Source: Faunimonas pinastri
GTDB lineage: Bacteria > Pseudomonadota > Alphaproteobacteria > Rhizobiales > Afifellaceae
Direction: 5' to 3'
Length of the DNA stretch: 64,000 bases
Assembly (NCBI RefSeq): GCF_900110915.1
Contig: NZ_FOFG01000001.1
Location: 310,001 to 374,000 of the forward strand
In this document: piece by piece, positions 27,662 to 36,576 of the stretch
Layout of the letters: every line of letters begins with the position of its first letter
Position numbering within the stretch: position 1 is the stretch's first letter
The notes under the pieces: generated by a model
Told to the model about the DNA's origin: nothing
Database searches by the model: none
Seen by the model: only the letters and a program-made list of their open reading frames with translations
Program-made: the position numbers and the translations under genes

Positions 27662-29146
27662 ATGCCATTCTCCCGGCGCCTCTATGGTGCGATCTCCCTT
27701 TCGCTGATCACCGCCGGATTCCTGATCCTGGCGCTTCTCGTGTTCGCATCGCTCTGGTTCTCCAATCAGATCCGTGTCCACAATCACCAGGTGGTGCTCA
27801 ACGAGAGCGCAATCTCCTCCGCCAACAGCGCGCTTGCCCTGATCGAGCGCACCGAAGCCGCCCGCCGCGGCTTCCTGCTCAGGCAGACCGAGGGCTACGC
27901 CCGTGTGGTGGACATGGCGCAGGACCAGATCAAGGAGCCACTGGGCAAGCTGAAGAATGCTCTGACCACGCTTGGCCTGGGCGATCTCTACACGACGGCC
28001 GAAACGCTGACGGACCGGCGAATGGCGGAGATCGACGCCTCCATCCAGATGGTCCGGTCGGGCGATCTTGAGGGCGCGCGCAACGCCTTCGGCCAGACGG
28101 ACGGACAGGCCGATCTGGTCAGCCTCCGCAAGACCATCGCGGACATTGTCGGCCAGGAAGAAGCGGAGCTGCAGGGCGGTCTCGACCGGGCGGCGAACAG
28201 CGCGCAGTACTTCTTCATCACGGCCGTGCTCGTGGTCATCGTCATGCTCGCGCTGGCGGTCGCCTTCTATTTCCTGATCCGGCGCTACACGGCCGAGCTC
28301 AACTCCTCCGCCGCGGAACTGGAGCGACTGAACCTGGGGCTCGAGGACGCGGTGCAGGAGCGCACCGCCGACCTGCAGCACGCCAACAGCGAGATCCAGC
28401 GCTACGCCTACATCGTTTCGCACGATCTGCGGTCGCCGCTGGTCAACATCATGGGCTTCACCAGCGAGCTCGAGACGGGCCTGAGCGACGTGCAGGCCAT
28501 GGTCGCGAAGATCGAGGAAACGGACCCGGAGGTCGTCACGCCGGAAGCCAAGGTCGCCGTGCAGACGGACTGGCCGGAAGCGATCGGCTTCATCCGCAAG
28601 GCGACGGATAAGATGGATCGTCTGATCAACGCGATCCTGAAGCTTTCCCGCGAAGGCCGGCGCGTCTTCACGCCCCAGCGGCTTTCCATGACGGAGTTCG
28701 TCACCGCTCTCGCCGATGCGACCCGCCATCAGGCCAACGAGGCCGATGCGGAGATCAAGATCGAACCGCTGCCCGACATCATCAGCGACCGGGTCGCCAT
28801 CGAGCAGATCTTCAGCAATCTGATCGACAATGCGGTAAAGTACCTGAAGCGGAACGAGGCCGGGCTGGTCAAGGTTTCCGCCAAGGACCTCGGCCGGAAC
28901 ATCGAATTCGTGGTCCGGGACAATGGGCGGGGCATTCAGGCGAACGATCTGGACCGGATCTTCGATCTGTTCCGCCGTTCCGGCGTCCAGGACCGGCCGG
29001 GCGAAGGCATCGGTCTGGCGCATGTGCGCGCCGTCGTGCGCCGCCTCGGCGGCACAATCACTTGCGAATCCGTCCTCGGCGAGGGCACAACCTTCCGGGT
29101 CGTACTGCCCAAGGTGCTGAGACACGAAGAAAGAGAGCGGGAATGA
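27662..29146 (+). CDS. CHASE3-domain sensor histidine kinase
   Basis: A 494-residue membrane kinase. TM1 (about residues 11-35) and TM2 (about 182-206) flank a periplasmic CHASE3 sensor (NSALALIERTEAARRGFLLRQ is its typical start). A coiled linker leads to a HisKA domain with the phospho-acceptor H254 (YIVSHDLRSPL) and a HATPase domain with N box IFSNLIDNAVKYLK, G1 box DNGRGI and GEGIGLAHVRAVVRRLGG. The kinase core resembles the phytochrome-like group whose partner is a small Rcp1-type receiver, and exactly such a gene follows with a four-base ATGA overlap. The signal sensed by CHASE3 is unknown. Confidence 0.92.
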   Translation: MPFSRRLYGAISLSLITAGFLILALLVFASLWFSNQIRVHNHQVVLNESAISSANSALALIERTEAARRGFLLRQTEGYARVVDMAQDQIKEPLGKLKNALTTLGLGDLYTTAETLTDRRMAEIDASIQMVRSGDLEGARNAFGQTDGQADLVSLRKTIADIVGQEEAELQGGLDRAANSAQYFFITAVLVVIVMLALAVAFYFLIRRYTAELNSSAAELERLNLGLEDAVQERTADLQHANSEIQRYAYIVSHDLRSPLVNIMGFTSELETGLSDVQAMVAKIEETDPEVVTPEAKVAVQTDWPEAIGFIRKATDKMDRLINAILKLSREGRRVFTPQRLSMTEFVTALADATRHQANEADAEIKIEPLPDIISDRVAIEQIFSNLIDNAVKYLKRNEAGLVKVSAKDLGRNIEFVVRDNGRGIQANDLDRIFDLFRRSGVQDRPGEGIGLAHVRAVVRRLGGTITCESVLGEGTTFRVVLPKVLRHEERERE

Positions 29147-29577
29147 CGCAGCCTGTTACGATCATCATGATCGAGGACGATGAGGGGCACGCCCTCCTCA
29201 TCGAGAAGAACATTCGCCGCGCCGGCATCTACAACGAAATCAAGCATTTCACCGACGGCACCTCGGCGCTGAACTTCATCTACGACACCAAGGACGGCCC
29301 GCTGTCCGGCCTGCCCGTGCTGATCCTGCTCGATCTCAACCTGCCGGACATGTCGGGCACCGACATCCTGGCCAAGGTGAAGAACGAGGAAGGGCTGAAG
29401 CGCACGCCCATCGTCGTGCTCACCACCACCGACGACAAGGTGGAGATCCAGCGCTGCTACGATCTCGGCTGCAACGTCTACATCACCAAGCCGGTGAATT
29501 ATGACTCGTTTGCAACCGCAATCCGTCAACTTGGCCTGTTTCTGGCCGTGATTCAGGTTCCAGATACGGCCGAATGA
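29143..29577 (+). CDS. Single-domain response regulator, Rcp1 type
   Basis: A 144-residue receiver domain with no output domain. Conserved residues are visible: the acidic pocket IEDDEGH, the phospho-acceptor D64 in LLDLNLPDMSG, the threonine in VLTTTDD and the lysine in ITKPVN. The extended alpha4 region (CYDLGCNVYITKP) is typical of Rcp1-like partners of phytochrome-type kinases. It overlaps the upstream kinase gene and the downstream receiver-kinase gene by four bases each, which suggests that phosphate passes between these three proteins. Confidence 0.92.
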   Translation: MTQPVTIIMIEDDEGHALLIEKNIRRAGIYNEIKHFTDGTSALNFIYDTKDGPLSGLPVLILLDLNLPDMSGTDILAKVKNEEGLKRTPIVVLTTTDDKVEIQRCYDLGCNVYITKPVNYDSFATAIRQLGLFLAVIQVPDTAE

Positions 29578-30695
29578 GCGAATCGGGCGCGCCCTCTCCA
29601 TCCAGGATCCTGTACATCGACGATGACCTCGGTCTCGGGCGGTTGGTGCAGCGTCATCTTGCGCGCCAGGGTTTCGAAGTCGTCTGTGCCGAAAGCGGCG
29701 AAGCCGGCCTTCAGCTGATGAATCAATCGCAGTTCGACGTGGTGGCGCTCGACCACCATATGCCGGGTATCGGCGGACTGGAAACGCTCACGCGCATCTG
29801 CAGTACGCCCACTCATCTGCCCGTCATCTACGTCACGGGCGCGGAAGACAGCCGCCTCGCGGTGTCCGCCCTCAAGGCGGGCGCGTCGGATTATGTGATC
29901 AAGGCCGACGCGCATGTGTTCTTCGAGCTGCTTCAGGAAGCGGTTCGGCAGGCCATCGAACGGGTGGAGAGCCAGCGGCGCAAGGAGCAGGCGGATCTGG
30001 AGATCCGGCTCGCCAACGAGCGGCTGGAGGCGCTGGTCGCGCGCCAGGACGTGATGATGCGGGAGGTCAACCACCGCGTTGCCAATTCGCTGATGATGAT
30101 GTCCTCGCTGGTGCGCATGCAGACCACGGCCGCGACCAACGAGGATGTGCGCAACGCGCTGATCGATACGCAGAACCGCATCGAGGCGATCATCCAGGTG
30201 CACCGCAGGCTTTACACGTCCCCCGATGTGGAGGTGGTGGAGCTCGGCCAATACCTGTCCGGCCTCGTGGGCGAGCTCCAGCATTCGCTTGGCGCGACGG
30301 AGCGGCACGTCACGCTGGAAGCGGACGTGCAGGAAGCGCCGGTTCCGACCGATACCGCCGTCTCCATCGGCGTCATCGTGGCCGAGCTCATCACCAACGC
30401 CTTCAAATATGCCTTCCAGGACCGCCCGGACGGCCGCATCCTCGTTTCCCTGAAGCGGGGCGATGCCGGCGATCTCACGATCGCCGTTGCCGACAACGGC
30501 GTCGGCATCATCGATGGCGACGCGAAAGGCACGGGGCTCGGCTCCACGGTCGTGCGGGCCATGTCGCGCAGCGTGGGCGCCGAAGTCGTGACCGATACCG
30601 GAGCGACCGGCACCACGGTGTCGCTGAGCATCGCGGCGCCGGAAGTGTCGGAGGAGCCGGCGGAAGGCCTGCCGCCCGCCGCCCGCCGCGCCTGA
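29574..30695 (+). CDS. Receiver domain fused to an HWE/HisKA_2 histidine kinase
   Basis: A 373-residue soluble protein with inverted order. An N-terminal receiver (D60 in VVALDHHMPG) is followed by a coiled linker and a HisKA_2-type kinase with the acceptor histidine H167 in MMREVNHRVANSLMMMSSL. The HATPase has AELITNAFKYAF and DNGVGI. Kinases of this class in alphaproteobacteria often feed the PhyR general stress response, but no phyR, nepR or ecfG gene is in the window. Its receiver may be controlled by the upstream kinase, making it a second-tier kinase. It is the last gene of the three-gene operon. Confidence 0.92.
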   Translation: MSESGAPSPSRILYIDDDLGLGRLVQRHLARQGFEVVCAESGEAGLQLMNQSQFDVVALDHHMPGIGGLETLTRICSTPTHLPVIYVTGAEDSRLAVSALKAGASDYVIKADAHVFFELLQEAVRQAIERVESQRRKEQADLEIRLANERLEALVARQDVMMREVNHRVANSLMMMSSLVRMQTTAATNEDVRNALIDTQNRIEAIIQVHRRLYTSPDVEVVELGQYLSGLVGELQHSLGATERHVTLEADVQEAPVPTDTAVSIGVIVAELITNAFKYAFQDRPDGRILVSLKRGDAGDLTIAVADNGVGIIDGDAKGTGLGSTVVRAMSRSVGAEVVTDTGATGTTVSLSIAAPEVSEEPAEGLPPAARRA

Positions 30696-30724
30696 TCGAA
30701 CCTCCTTGTTAGATCCGCGCCGCC

Positions 30725-31735
30725 TCAGCCGGGCGTGAAGGTGGCGACCGGGTTGGCGAAAGCCTTCTCCAGCTCGTCCCGAAGTTCCTGTTCGCGCTCG
30801 AAATAGCGCGCGGAGAAGTGGAAGGGGATGGCTCGATTGACACCGGCCTCCCGGGCGATGATGCCTGCTTCCGCAGCCGTCAGGTGGCGGTGCCCGTGGG
30901 CGAGCGCCGCATCCTCGTTGAGAAAACCCGCCTCGATGAAGAGCTGGTCGGCCCCGCGTGCGAGGTTGACGGCACGTCGGCGGTTCTCCGGCTGAAACGC
31001 CATGTCCACGAGATAGGCGATGCGCTGGCCCGGTCCCTGCCGGAAGACGTGCTCGCGTAGCTCGCCGAGCGGCACCTCCCAGCCGGTGGCCACATGGATC
31101 GACGTTTCGTCCGGCAGTTCCTGGCGCGCGGCACGCTTCGCCTCGTTCAGCCAGGGGCCGACGGGAAGCCGCAGCCGCGTCAGGCCGGGCGTCCAGACGT
31201 TCACGCTGATCTTCTCCTGCAATGCGAAGGAAAGGCTGGGGATCGCGTGGTCGAACTCCGCCGCTTCGACGGAGAAGGCCTCTTCCTGCAGAACCCGGGA
31301 GGGCGGCAGGTCCGGCGGGTCGAGTTCGCGACGGCGGAAGGCCTCGCGCGCCCGGAACTCCGCCCGCGCGGTCACGCGGTCGCCGCTGAATTCCTGGACG
31401 ACGATCCGGAAGTCGACCGAGTTCCCGTCGAGCAGGTTCCAGCTATAGCCGCCGAGCCGGCCTTCCACCCGCGCGATGAAGCCGACGGGACCGGTGATGT
31501 TCACCGGCCCCGGTCGATGCAGGAGATGACGGAGCATCCGGTCGAAACCGATGAAATGATCGACATGCGCATGCGAGACGAAGACGTCGGTCACCCGCAT
31601 GATCTCGCGCGTGGAAAGCGGACCGAGATCGCCGAGGTCGAAGAGCAGCGCGCGCCGGCTGAAGCGGAAATCGAGGAAGAGACCGGGATCGTCGAAGGGT
31701 TCGTTGATCAGTCGCGCCTGGATAAGCCGGGTCAT
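30725..31735 (-). CDS. Metallo-beta-lactamase fold hydrolase, RNase Z-like
   Basis: A 336-residue MBL-fold protein. The metal motif is HAHVDHFIGFDRMLRHLLH, in the arrangement of the RNase Z/ElaC and cyclic phosphodiesterase branch, and further candidate ligands are D in YLVDMAFQ and H in AIPFHFSARYF. The start at 31735 (MTRLIQARLINEPFDDPG) is preferred because homology begins there, although the frame is open further upstream. It is 34 bases downstream of the SDR gene on the same strand. Whether it matures tRNA or has another phosphodiesterase function cannot be decided; it is longer at the N-terminus and more divergent than housekeeping RNase Z. Confidence 0.82.
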   Translation of the reverse strand: MTRLIQARLINEPFDDPGLFLDFRFSRRALLFDLGDLGPLSTREIMRVTDVFVSHAHVDHFIGFDRMLRHLLHRPGPVNITGPVGFIARVEGRLGGYSWNLLDGNSVDFRIVVQEFSGDRVTARAEFRAREAFRRRELDPPDLPPSRVLQEEAFSVEAAEFDHAIPSLSFALQEKISVNVWTPGLTRLRLPVGPWLNEAKRAARQELPDETSIHVATGWEVPLGELREHVFRQGPGQRIAYLVDMAFQPENRRRAVNLARGADQLFIEAGFLNEDAALAHGHRHLTAAEAGIIAREAGVNRAIPFHFSARYFEREQELRDELEKAFANPVATFTPG

Positions 31736-31769
31736 GCCGGCGGTCGCGGGTCTGCGGAACGAAGCCGGA

Positions 31770-32552
31770 TCACAGGAGCAGCGACTCGCCGCCGTCGATC
31801 CAGACCGGCGTCCCCGTGATGTGCCGGGAGCGGTCGGAAGCCAGGAACAGCACGAGATCGGCGACCTCGTCGGCACTGCCGGCCTCGCCATTCTTCAGCG
31901 GGATATCGCCTTCCGGATATTCGACCGGAATCTTCACGGATTCCACGTTGCGGGCATGCGTGTTTTCCTGGATTTCCGTGTCGATCTTGCCGGGACAGAT
32001 GACGTTGACGCGGATCTTCGCCTTGGCGAGCTCAAGCGCGATCATCTTGGTGAAGGCCACCTGACCCGCCTTGGTCGTGGCGTACGCGGTCGCGCCGGAA
32101 TTGGTGAAGGTTCGCGTCCCGTTGATGGAGGCGGTGACGATGATGGAGCCGCCGCCGGCCTTCTTCAGGTGGGGAACGGTGAAGTGGGCCGTCAGGTAGG
32201 TGCCGCGCAGATTGGTGTTGATCGTGCGGTCCCATTCCTCCGGCTTGAGGTCGTCGATCGGGGCCCAGACGCCGTTGATGCCGGCGTTGGCGAAAACGAT
32301 GTCGAGCCGGCCGAATTCCCCCACGGCCTGCGCCACGGCCTTTTCCATCTGACCGGCGTCGGCGACGTCGGCCACCACCGGCAGCGCCTCGCCGCCGGCC
32401 GCCCTGATCTCGTCCGCCGTCCGTCGGATTTCGTCCTCGGTGTGGCTGAGGACGGCGACCTTGGCGCCTTCCGCCGCGAGCTTCAGCGCGGCCGCCTTGC
32501 CGATGCCAGATCCTGCGCCGGTGACCAGCGCCACCTTGCCTTTGAGTTCCAT
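31770..32552 (-). CDS. Short-chain dehydrogenase/reductase
   Basis: A 260-residue classical SDR oxidoreductase. The cofactor motif VTGAGSGIGKAAALKLAAEGA, structural NAG in FANAGIN and catalytic Ser (VTASING) and Tyr-Lys (AYATTKAG) are all present. The C-terminus GTPVWIDGGESLLL is typical of enzymes that resemble glucose 1-dehydrogenase or 3-oxoacyl-ACP reductase. The substrate is unknown. It shares a strand with the MBL-fold gene downstream and with the secreted protein gene 52 bases upstream. Confidence 0.9.
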   Translation of the reverse strand: MELKGKVALVTGAGSGIGKAAALKLAAEGAKVAVLSHTEDEIRRTADEIRAAGGEALPVVADVADAGQMEKAVAQAVGEFGRLDIVFANAGINGVWAPIDDLKPEEWDRTINTNLRGTYLTAHFTVPHLKKAGGGSIIVTASINGTRTFTNSGATAYATTKAGQVAFTKMIALELAKAKIRVNVICPGKIDTEIQENTHARNVESVKIPVEYPEGDIPLKNGEAGSADEVADLVLFLASDRSRHITGTPVWIDGGESLLL

Positions 32553-32604
32553 GATCCGCCCCGTATCAGGTGTTGTGTCCGGTGTCTCGGCCCGCTCTTG
32601 CGGA

Positions 32605-33024
32605 TCAGGCGCCGCCGCGCGGCTGGGTCGCCTGCGGCCGCACGTTGAAGCCGGGCGTCGCGACCGTCGTGGTGTCGTTCGCGCGCAGCCCGAAGAAATA
32701 AGGCTTGCCGTTCCGGGCGTTGCCGGGGACCTGCACCTGCGCCTTCACGCCGCCCCTGGCGTCGGACTTGGCCGTCCCGATCGGCGCGAGGTGCCGCTCG
32801 TCCTGCCCGCCCATGATCTGGACGTCGGAATTCGAGCCGATGCCCGTGCCGCTCAGCCGCACCGTGGATCCCGCCGACCCCGCCCCCGGCTGCATGTTCA
32901 CCTTTGCGGCGGGCGCGGATTGCGCGGCAGCGGCGCCCTGCCCGAGGACTGGCAAGCCGATGAGCGGCAGCGCGGCGAGGCTGAAAGCAAGCAGGACGGC
33001 AGCGGATCGCTTCTGTAGCGACAT
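32605..33024 (-). CDS. Small secreted protein with an IPT-like beta domain, function unknown
   Basis: A 139-residue exported protein. Residues 1-35 form a signal peptide (hydrophobic core AVLLAFSLAALPLIGLPVLG). The mature part contains VNMQPGAGSAGSTVRLSGTG and later VQVPGNARNGKPYFFGL, a pattern like the IPT/TIG immunoglobulin-like fold found in cell-surface proteins. I know no named family for it. The ATG at 33024 is chosen for the signal peptide. It diverges from the glycogen debranching gene over 187 bases in which I see no recognisable operator. Confidence 0.7.
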   Translation of the reverse strand: MSLQKRSAAVLLAFSLAALPLIGLPVLGQGAAAAQSAPAAKVNMQPGAGSAGSTVRLSGTGIGSNSDVQIMGGQDERHLAPIGTAKSDARGGVKAQVQVPGNARNGKPYFFGLRANDTTTVATPGFNVRPQATQPRGGA

Positions 33025-33211
33025 GGTGTTTCCCCCGGCATGTGTCTGGTGCGTTTGGGCCGTTAACTCCAGCTCCAAGCCGGCGGTTCCTCCCTTTGCC
33101 CCGCGCTTTCGGCTGAACTTGGCCGTTATCGGTTTCAGCTTTGTCGGAACATTCGCCGCCGCTCTCTCATTTCGCCCGCACGGCCAAGGGCAGCAGCGGA
33201 GACGAAAACGC

Positions 33212-35206
33212 ATGACGGATCTCAGCCGGACGATCGAGCTCGACAGGAGCGAGGAGAGCGAAGGCAAGGAATTCCTGGTCGCCAACGGCCTGGGTGGCTT
33301 TTCCTCCGCCTCCGTGACGGGGGAGCTGACGCGGCGCTATCACGGCGTCCTTGTCGCGGCCCTGTCCTCTCCCGCCGGGCGCGCCGTCATGTTGAGCCGG
33401 CTGGACGAGACCTTTATCGCGGCCGATGGGACGTCCGTCCCCTTTCAGCAGGCGCTCACCGAATTCCGCCTCGAACTCGGCCTGCCGGTCTGGACCTGCA
33501 AGATCGGCGATACTCTGATCGAGAAGCGGCTCGTCATGCGTCACCTGCAGAACACGGTGGACGTGCTCTATCGCCGTCTCTCCGGCAAGCCCGTTCATGT
33601 CGTGCTCCGGCCATGGGTCGGCTTTCGCGGGCTGGAGGACGCGGTGGATCGCGGCGGCGACGATACCTATTCGCTGCTGATCCAGGACCGTCACCACGAG
33701 ATCCGTGCCGGCGACGCCTATCCGCCGCTTCGCATCGTGGTGGAAAGCGAGCAGGCGACGCTGGAAGTGAAGGGCGGCGAGCGCATCGACGTCGATTATC
33801 CGGTGGAGTCGGAACGCGGTTACGAGGGGCGCGGCAATCTCTGGAGTCCCGGCTCCTTCCGCGCCCGCATCGACGGTGGCGAGGGCGTCCTTTTCATCGC
33901 GTCGGTGGAGCCGTGGCACGCGATCGAGGCGCTCTCCTCGGAGGACGCGCTGGTCTACGAGCAGCAGCGCCGCGAGCGTCTGGTCAACACCGCGCGGCCG
34001 AGCCTCGGGCAGGGCTGCGCGGCGGAACTGGTGCTGGCAGCCGACAGCTTCATCATCCACCCGGAGGCGCGTGTCGCCGATGCGGCGCGGGCGCGGGCCG
34101 CCGGGGACGAGGCGCGCACGGTGATAGCGGGCTACCACTGGTTCACCGACTGGGGGCGCGACACCATGATCAGCCTGGAAGGGCTGACGCTCGCCACCCG
34201 GCGCGGCACCGAGGCCGGCTGGATCCTGCGCACCTTCGCGCATTACATCCGCGACGGGCTGATCCCCAACATGTTTCCGGAAGGGCAGAGCGAGGGGCTC
34301 TACCACACGGCGGACGCGACGCTCTGGTTCTTCCATGCGGTCGGCCGCTACGTCCGCGCCACCGGCGATACCCATACGCTGCAGGCGATCCTGCCCAAGC
34401 TGCGCGACATCGTCCGCCACCATGTCGAGGGCACGCGCTTCGGCATCGGCGTCGATTCCGGGGACGGCCTGCTCCGGCAGGGCATGGAGGGCTACCAGCT
34501 CACCTGGATGGACGCAAAGGTCGACGGCTGGGTGGTGACGCCCCGGCGCGGCAAGGCGGTGGAGATCAACGCGCTCTGGTACAACGCGCTGCGGCTGATG
34601 CAGGGCTGGCTGGAAACCGAGGGAGACCTTGAGGGCGCGGCCGAGATGGAAAAGCGGGCAGATCAGGCGCGCGCCTCCTTCAACCGTCGCTTCTGGAGCG
34701 ACGAGCTCGGCCATCTCCTCGATATCGTCGATGGCGAGACGGGGGACGATCCTGCCTGCCGCCCGAACCAGCTTTTCGCGGTGTCTCTCGACAATCCCGT
34801 GCTGGACGAGAGCCGCTGGGCGGCTGTGGTCGAAACCGCGCGGTCGCGACTCCTGACGCCGGTGGGGCTCCGCTCGCTGGCCCCCGGCGAACCGGACTAC
34901 AAGCCGCGCTATTTCGGCGATCTGCGCACCCGCGACGCCGCCTATCATCAGGGCACCGTCTGGGGGTGGCTGATCGGGCCTTATATAGATTCCTTCCTGA
35001 AGGTCGATCCGGGCGCGACGGCGGAGGGCAAGCGCCTGCTGGAGGGGTTCTATCCGCACCTCTCCGACGCGGGCGTGGGGTCGATCAGCGAGGTCTTCGA
35101 CGCGGAAGCGCCGTTCACGCCGCGCGGCTGCATCTCGCAGGCGTGGAGCGTGGCGGAATGGCTGCGCTGCTGGGTGAAGGTATCGGAAGACATCGCCATG
35201 GGCTGA
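33212..35206 (+). CDS. Amylo-alpha-1,6-glucosidase, glycogen debranching enzyme family (GH133)
   Basis: A 664-residue glycoside hydrolase with an N-terminal GDE_N-like domain (about residues 1-250, starting EFLVANGLGGFSSASVTGEL) and a C-terminal (alpha/alpha)6 barrel containing WFTDWGRDTMISLEGLTLA, NMFPEGQSEGLYHTADATLW and the late TVWGWLIGPYIDSF. It removes alpha-1,6 branches from glycogen-like polymers or a related storage glucan. There is no signal peptide. The erythromycin-esterase-family gene begins 32 bases downstream on the same strand, so the two are probably cotranscribed. Confidence 0.92.
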   Translation: MTDLSRTIELDRSEESEGKEFLVANGLGGFSSASVTGELTRRYHGVLVAALSSPAGRAVMLSRLDETFIAADGTSVPFQQALTEFRLELGLPVWTCKIGDTLIEKRLVMRHLQNTVDVLYRRLSGKPVHVVLRPWVGFRGLEDAVDRGGDDTYSLLIQDRHHEIRAGDAYPPLRIVVESEQATLEVKGGERIDVDYPVESERGYEGRGNLWSPGSFRARIDGGEGVLFIASVEPWHAIEALSSEDALVYEQQRRERLVNTARPSLGQGCAAELVLAADSFIIHPEARVADAARARAAGDEARTVIAGYHWFTDWGRDTMISLEGLTLATRRGTEAGWILRTFAHYIRDGLIPNMFPEGQSEGLYHTADATLWFFHAVGRYVRATGDTHTLQAILPKLRDIVRHHVEGTRFGIGVDSGDGLLRQGMEGYQLTWMDAKVDGWVVTPRRGKAVEINALWYNALRLMQGWLETEGDLEGAAEMEKRADQARASFNRRFWSDELGHLLDIVDGETGDDPACRPNQLFAVSLDNPVLDESRWAAVVETARSRLLTPVGLRSLAPGEPDYKPRYFGDLRTRDAAYHQGTVWGWLIGPYIDSFLKVDPGATAEGKRLLEGFYPHLSDAGVGSISEVFDAEAPFTPRGCISQAWSVAEWLRCWVKVSEDIAMG

Positions 35207-35238
35207 GGGCCGACGCGGAGCGAGGGTGGGAGCAGGAA

Positions 35239-36573
35239 ATGGCGCGACAAGGTCCGCCGCCGGCACGCGAGGAAGACGAGTCCGCACTTGTGGAGATGCT
35301 TCGCCACTCGGCCGAGCATCTCCCCGCGCCGGAAGACGAAGCCTTCGGCGCCTTCTTCGATCGCTTCGCCGGCGCCCGCGTGGTGCTTCTGGGCGAGGCG
35401 ACGCATGGCTCCAGCGAGTTCTACCGTGCCCGCGCCGCGATTTCCCGCCGCCTGATCGAGCGGCACGGCTTCAACATCGTCGCCGTGGAAGCGGACTGGC
35501 CGGATGCCAGCCGCATCGACCGCTTCGTGCGCCACCGCGAGCCGGAACTCGATGAGGAGCGGGCCTTCAGCCGGTTTCCCACCTGGATGTGGCGGAACCG
35601 GGAGGTGCACGATTTCATCTCTTGGCTGCGCCGGCACAATGAAGGGGCGGCTCGGGAGGATCGAGCCGAATTTCGCGGGCTGGACGTCTATTCCCTCGGC
35701 AGCTCCATGCGCGCCGTGCTCGATTATCTCGACCGTGTCGACCCGGAAGCGGCGCGGGAAGCCCGCTCGCGCTATCGCTGCCTGACGCCGTGGCAGTCCG
35801 ATCCCGTCCGCTACGGCCGCGCCGTGCTGATGGGGCGGCAGGATTGCGAGGATGAGGCGGTGCAGCAGCTGACGGAGCTGCTGGATCGGCGGCTGGAGGA
35901 TCGCCGGCGCGATCCTGAGGGCTGGCTCGACGCGGCCCAGAACGCCCGCATCGTGCGTGCGGCCGAGCAATATTACCGGCTGATGTATCGCGGCTCGACG
36001 GAATCCTGGAACCTGCGCGATCGCCACATGTTCGAGACGCTCCGCCAGGTGATGCAGGTGCGGGGGCCGGACGCCAGGGCCATTGTCTGGGCTCACAATT
36101 CCCATATCGGCAACGCATCGGCGACCGCCATGGGCTGGCAGGGCGAGTTCAATGTCGGCGAGCTCTGCCGCAACCATTTCGGCGAGGAGGCCGCGCTGAT
36201 CGGCTTCGGCACCGATCGGGGCACTGTGGCGGCGGCCGACGACTGGGACGAGCCGATGCGCGTGAAGACCGTGTTGCCGGCCAGGGACGACAGCTACGAA
36301 GCGCTGTTCCGCCGCACCGGTATCGCGCGGTCGCTCACGGATCTCCGGGTGGGGCACGCGGGGAACTTGCGCGAGGCGCTGTCCCCGCCACGGCTCGAGC
36401 GCGCCATCGGCGTTGTCTACCGGCCGGAAACGGAGCTCGCCAGCCATTATTTCCGCTGCGAGCTGCCGCAGCAATTCGACGCTTATGTGTGGTTCGAGCA
36501 AACGCGCGCGGTGACGCCGCTGGGCAACGAGGTGCCGGAAGGCGTGTTGGAGACCTATCCCTTCGGAGTGTAG
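35239..36573 (+). CDS. Erythromycin esterase family protein
   Basis: A 444-residue protein of the EreA/EreB-like fold. The hallmark GEATHGSSEFYRARAAISRRL, NIVAVEADWPDASRID, RGLDVYSLGSS and VWAHNSHIGNASATAMG segments are intact, including the histidines and glutamates used by the family. Chromosomal members of this family outside resistance plasmids are not known to inactivate macrolides, and their substrate is unknown. The ATG at 35239 follows AGCAGGAA. The gene is followed after three bases by a hydrolase-phosphoribosyltransferase fusion, a pairing that supports a metabolic or stress role rather than antibiotic resistance. Confidence 0.88.
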   Translation: MARQGPPPAREEDESALVEMLRHSAEHLPAPEDEAFGAFFDRFAGARVVLLGEATHGSSEFYRARAAISRRLIERHGFNIVAVEADWPDASRIDRFVRHREPELDEERAFSRFPTWMWRNREVHDFISWLRRHNEGAAREDRAEFRGLDVYSLGSSMRAVLDYLDRVDPEAAREARSRYRCLTPWQSDPVRYGRAVLMGRQDCEDEAVQQLTELLDRRLEDRRRDPEGWLDAAQNARIVRAAEQYYRLMYRGSTESWNLRDRHMFETLRQVMQVRGPDARAIVWAHNSHIGNASATAMGWQGEFNVGELCRNHFGEEAALIGFGTDRGTVAAADDWDEPMRVKTVLPARDDSYEALFRRTGIARSLTDLRVGHAGNLREALSPPRLERAIGVVYRPETELASHYFRCELPQQFDAYVWFEQTRAVTPLGNEVPEGVLETYPFGV

Positions 36574-36576
36574 TCG

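Noticed and set aside
30725-31735. Housekeeping RNase Z assigned with certainty
   Set aside because: The metal-binding motif fits, but the protein is divergent around the substrate-binding region and could be another phosphodiesterase, so only the fold is claimed.
35239-36573. Macrolide resistance gene
   Set aside because: The family name is misleading for chromosomal members. Context and divergence give no support for erythromycin hydrolysis.
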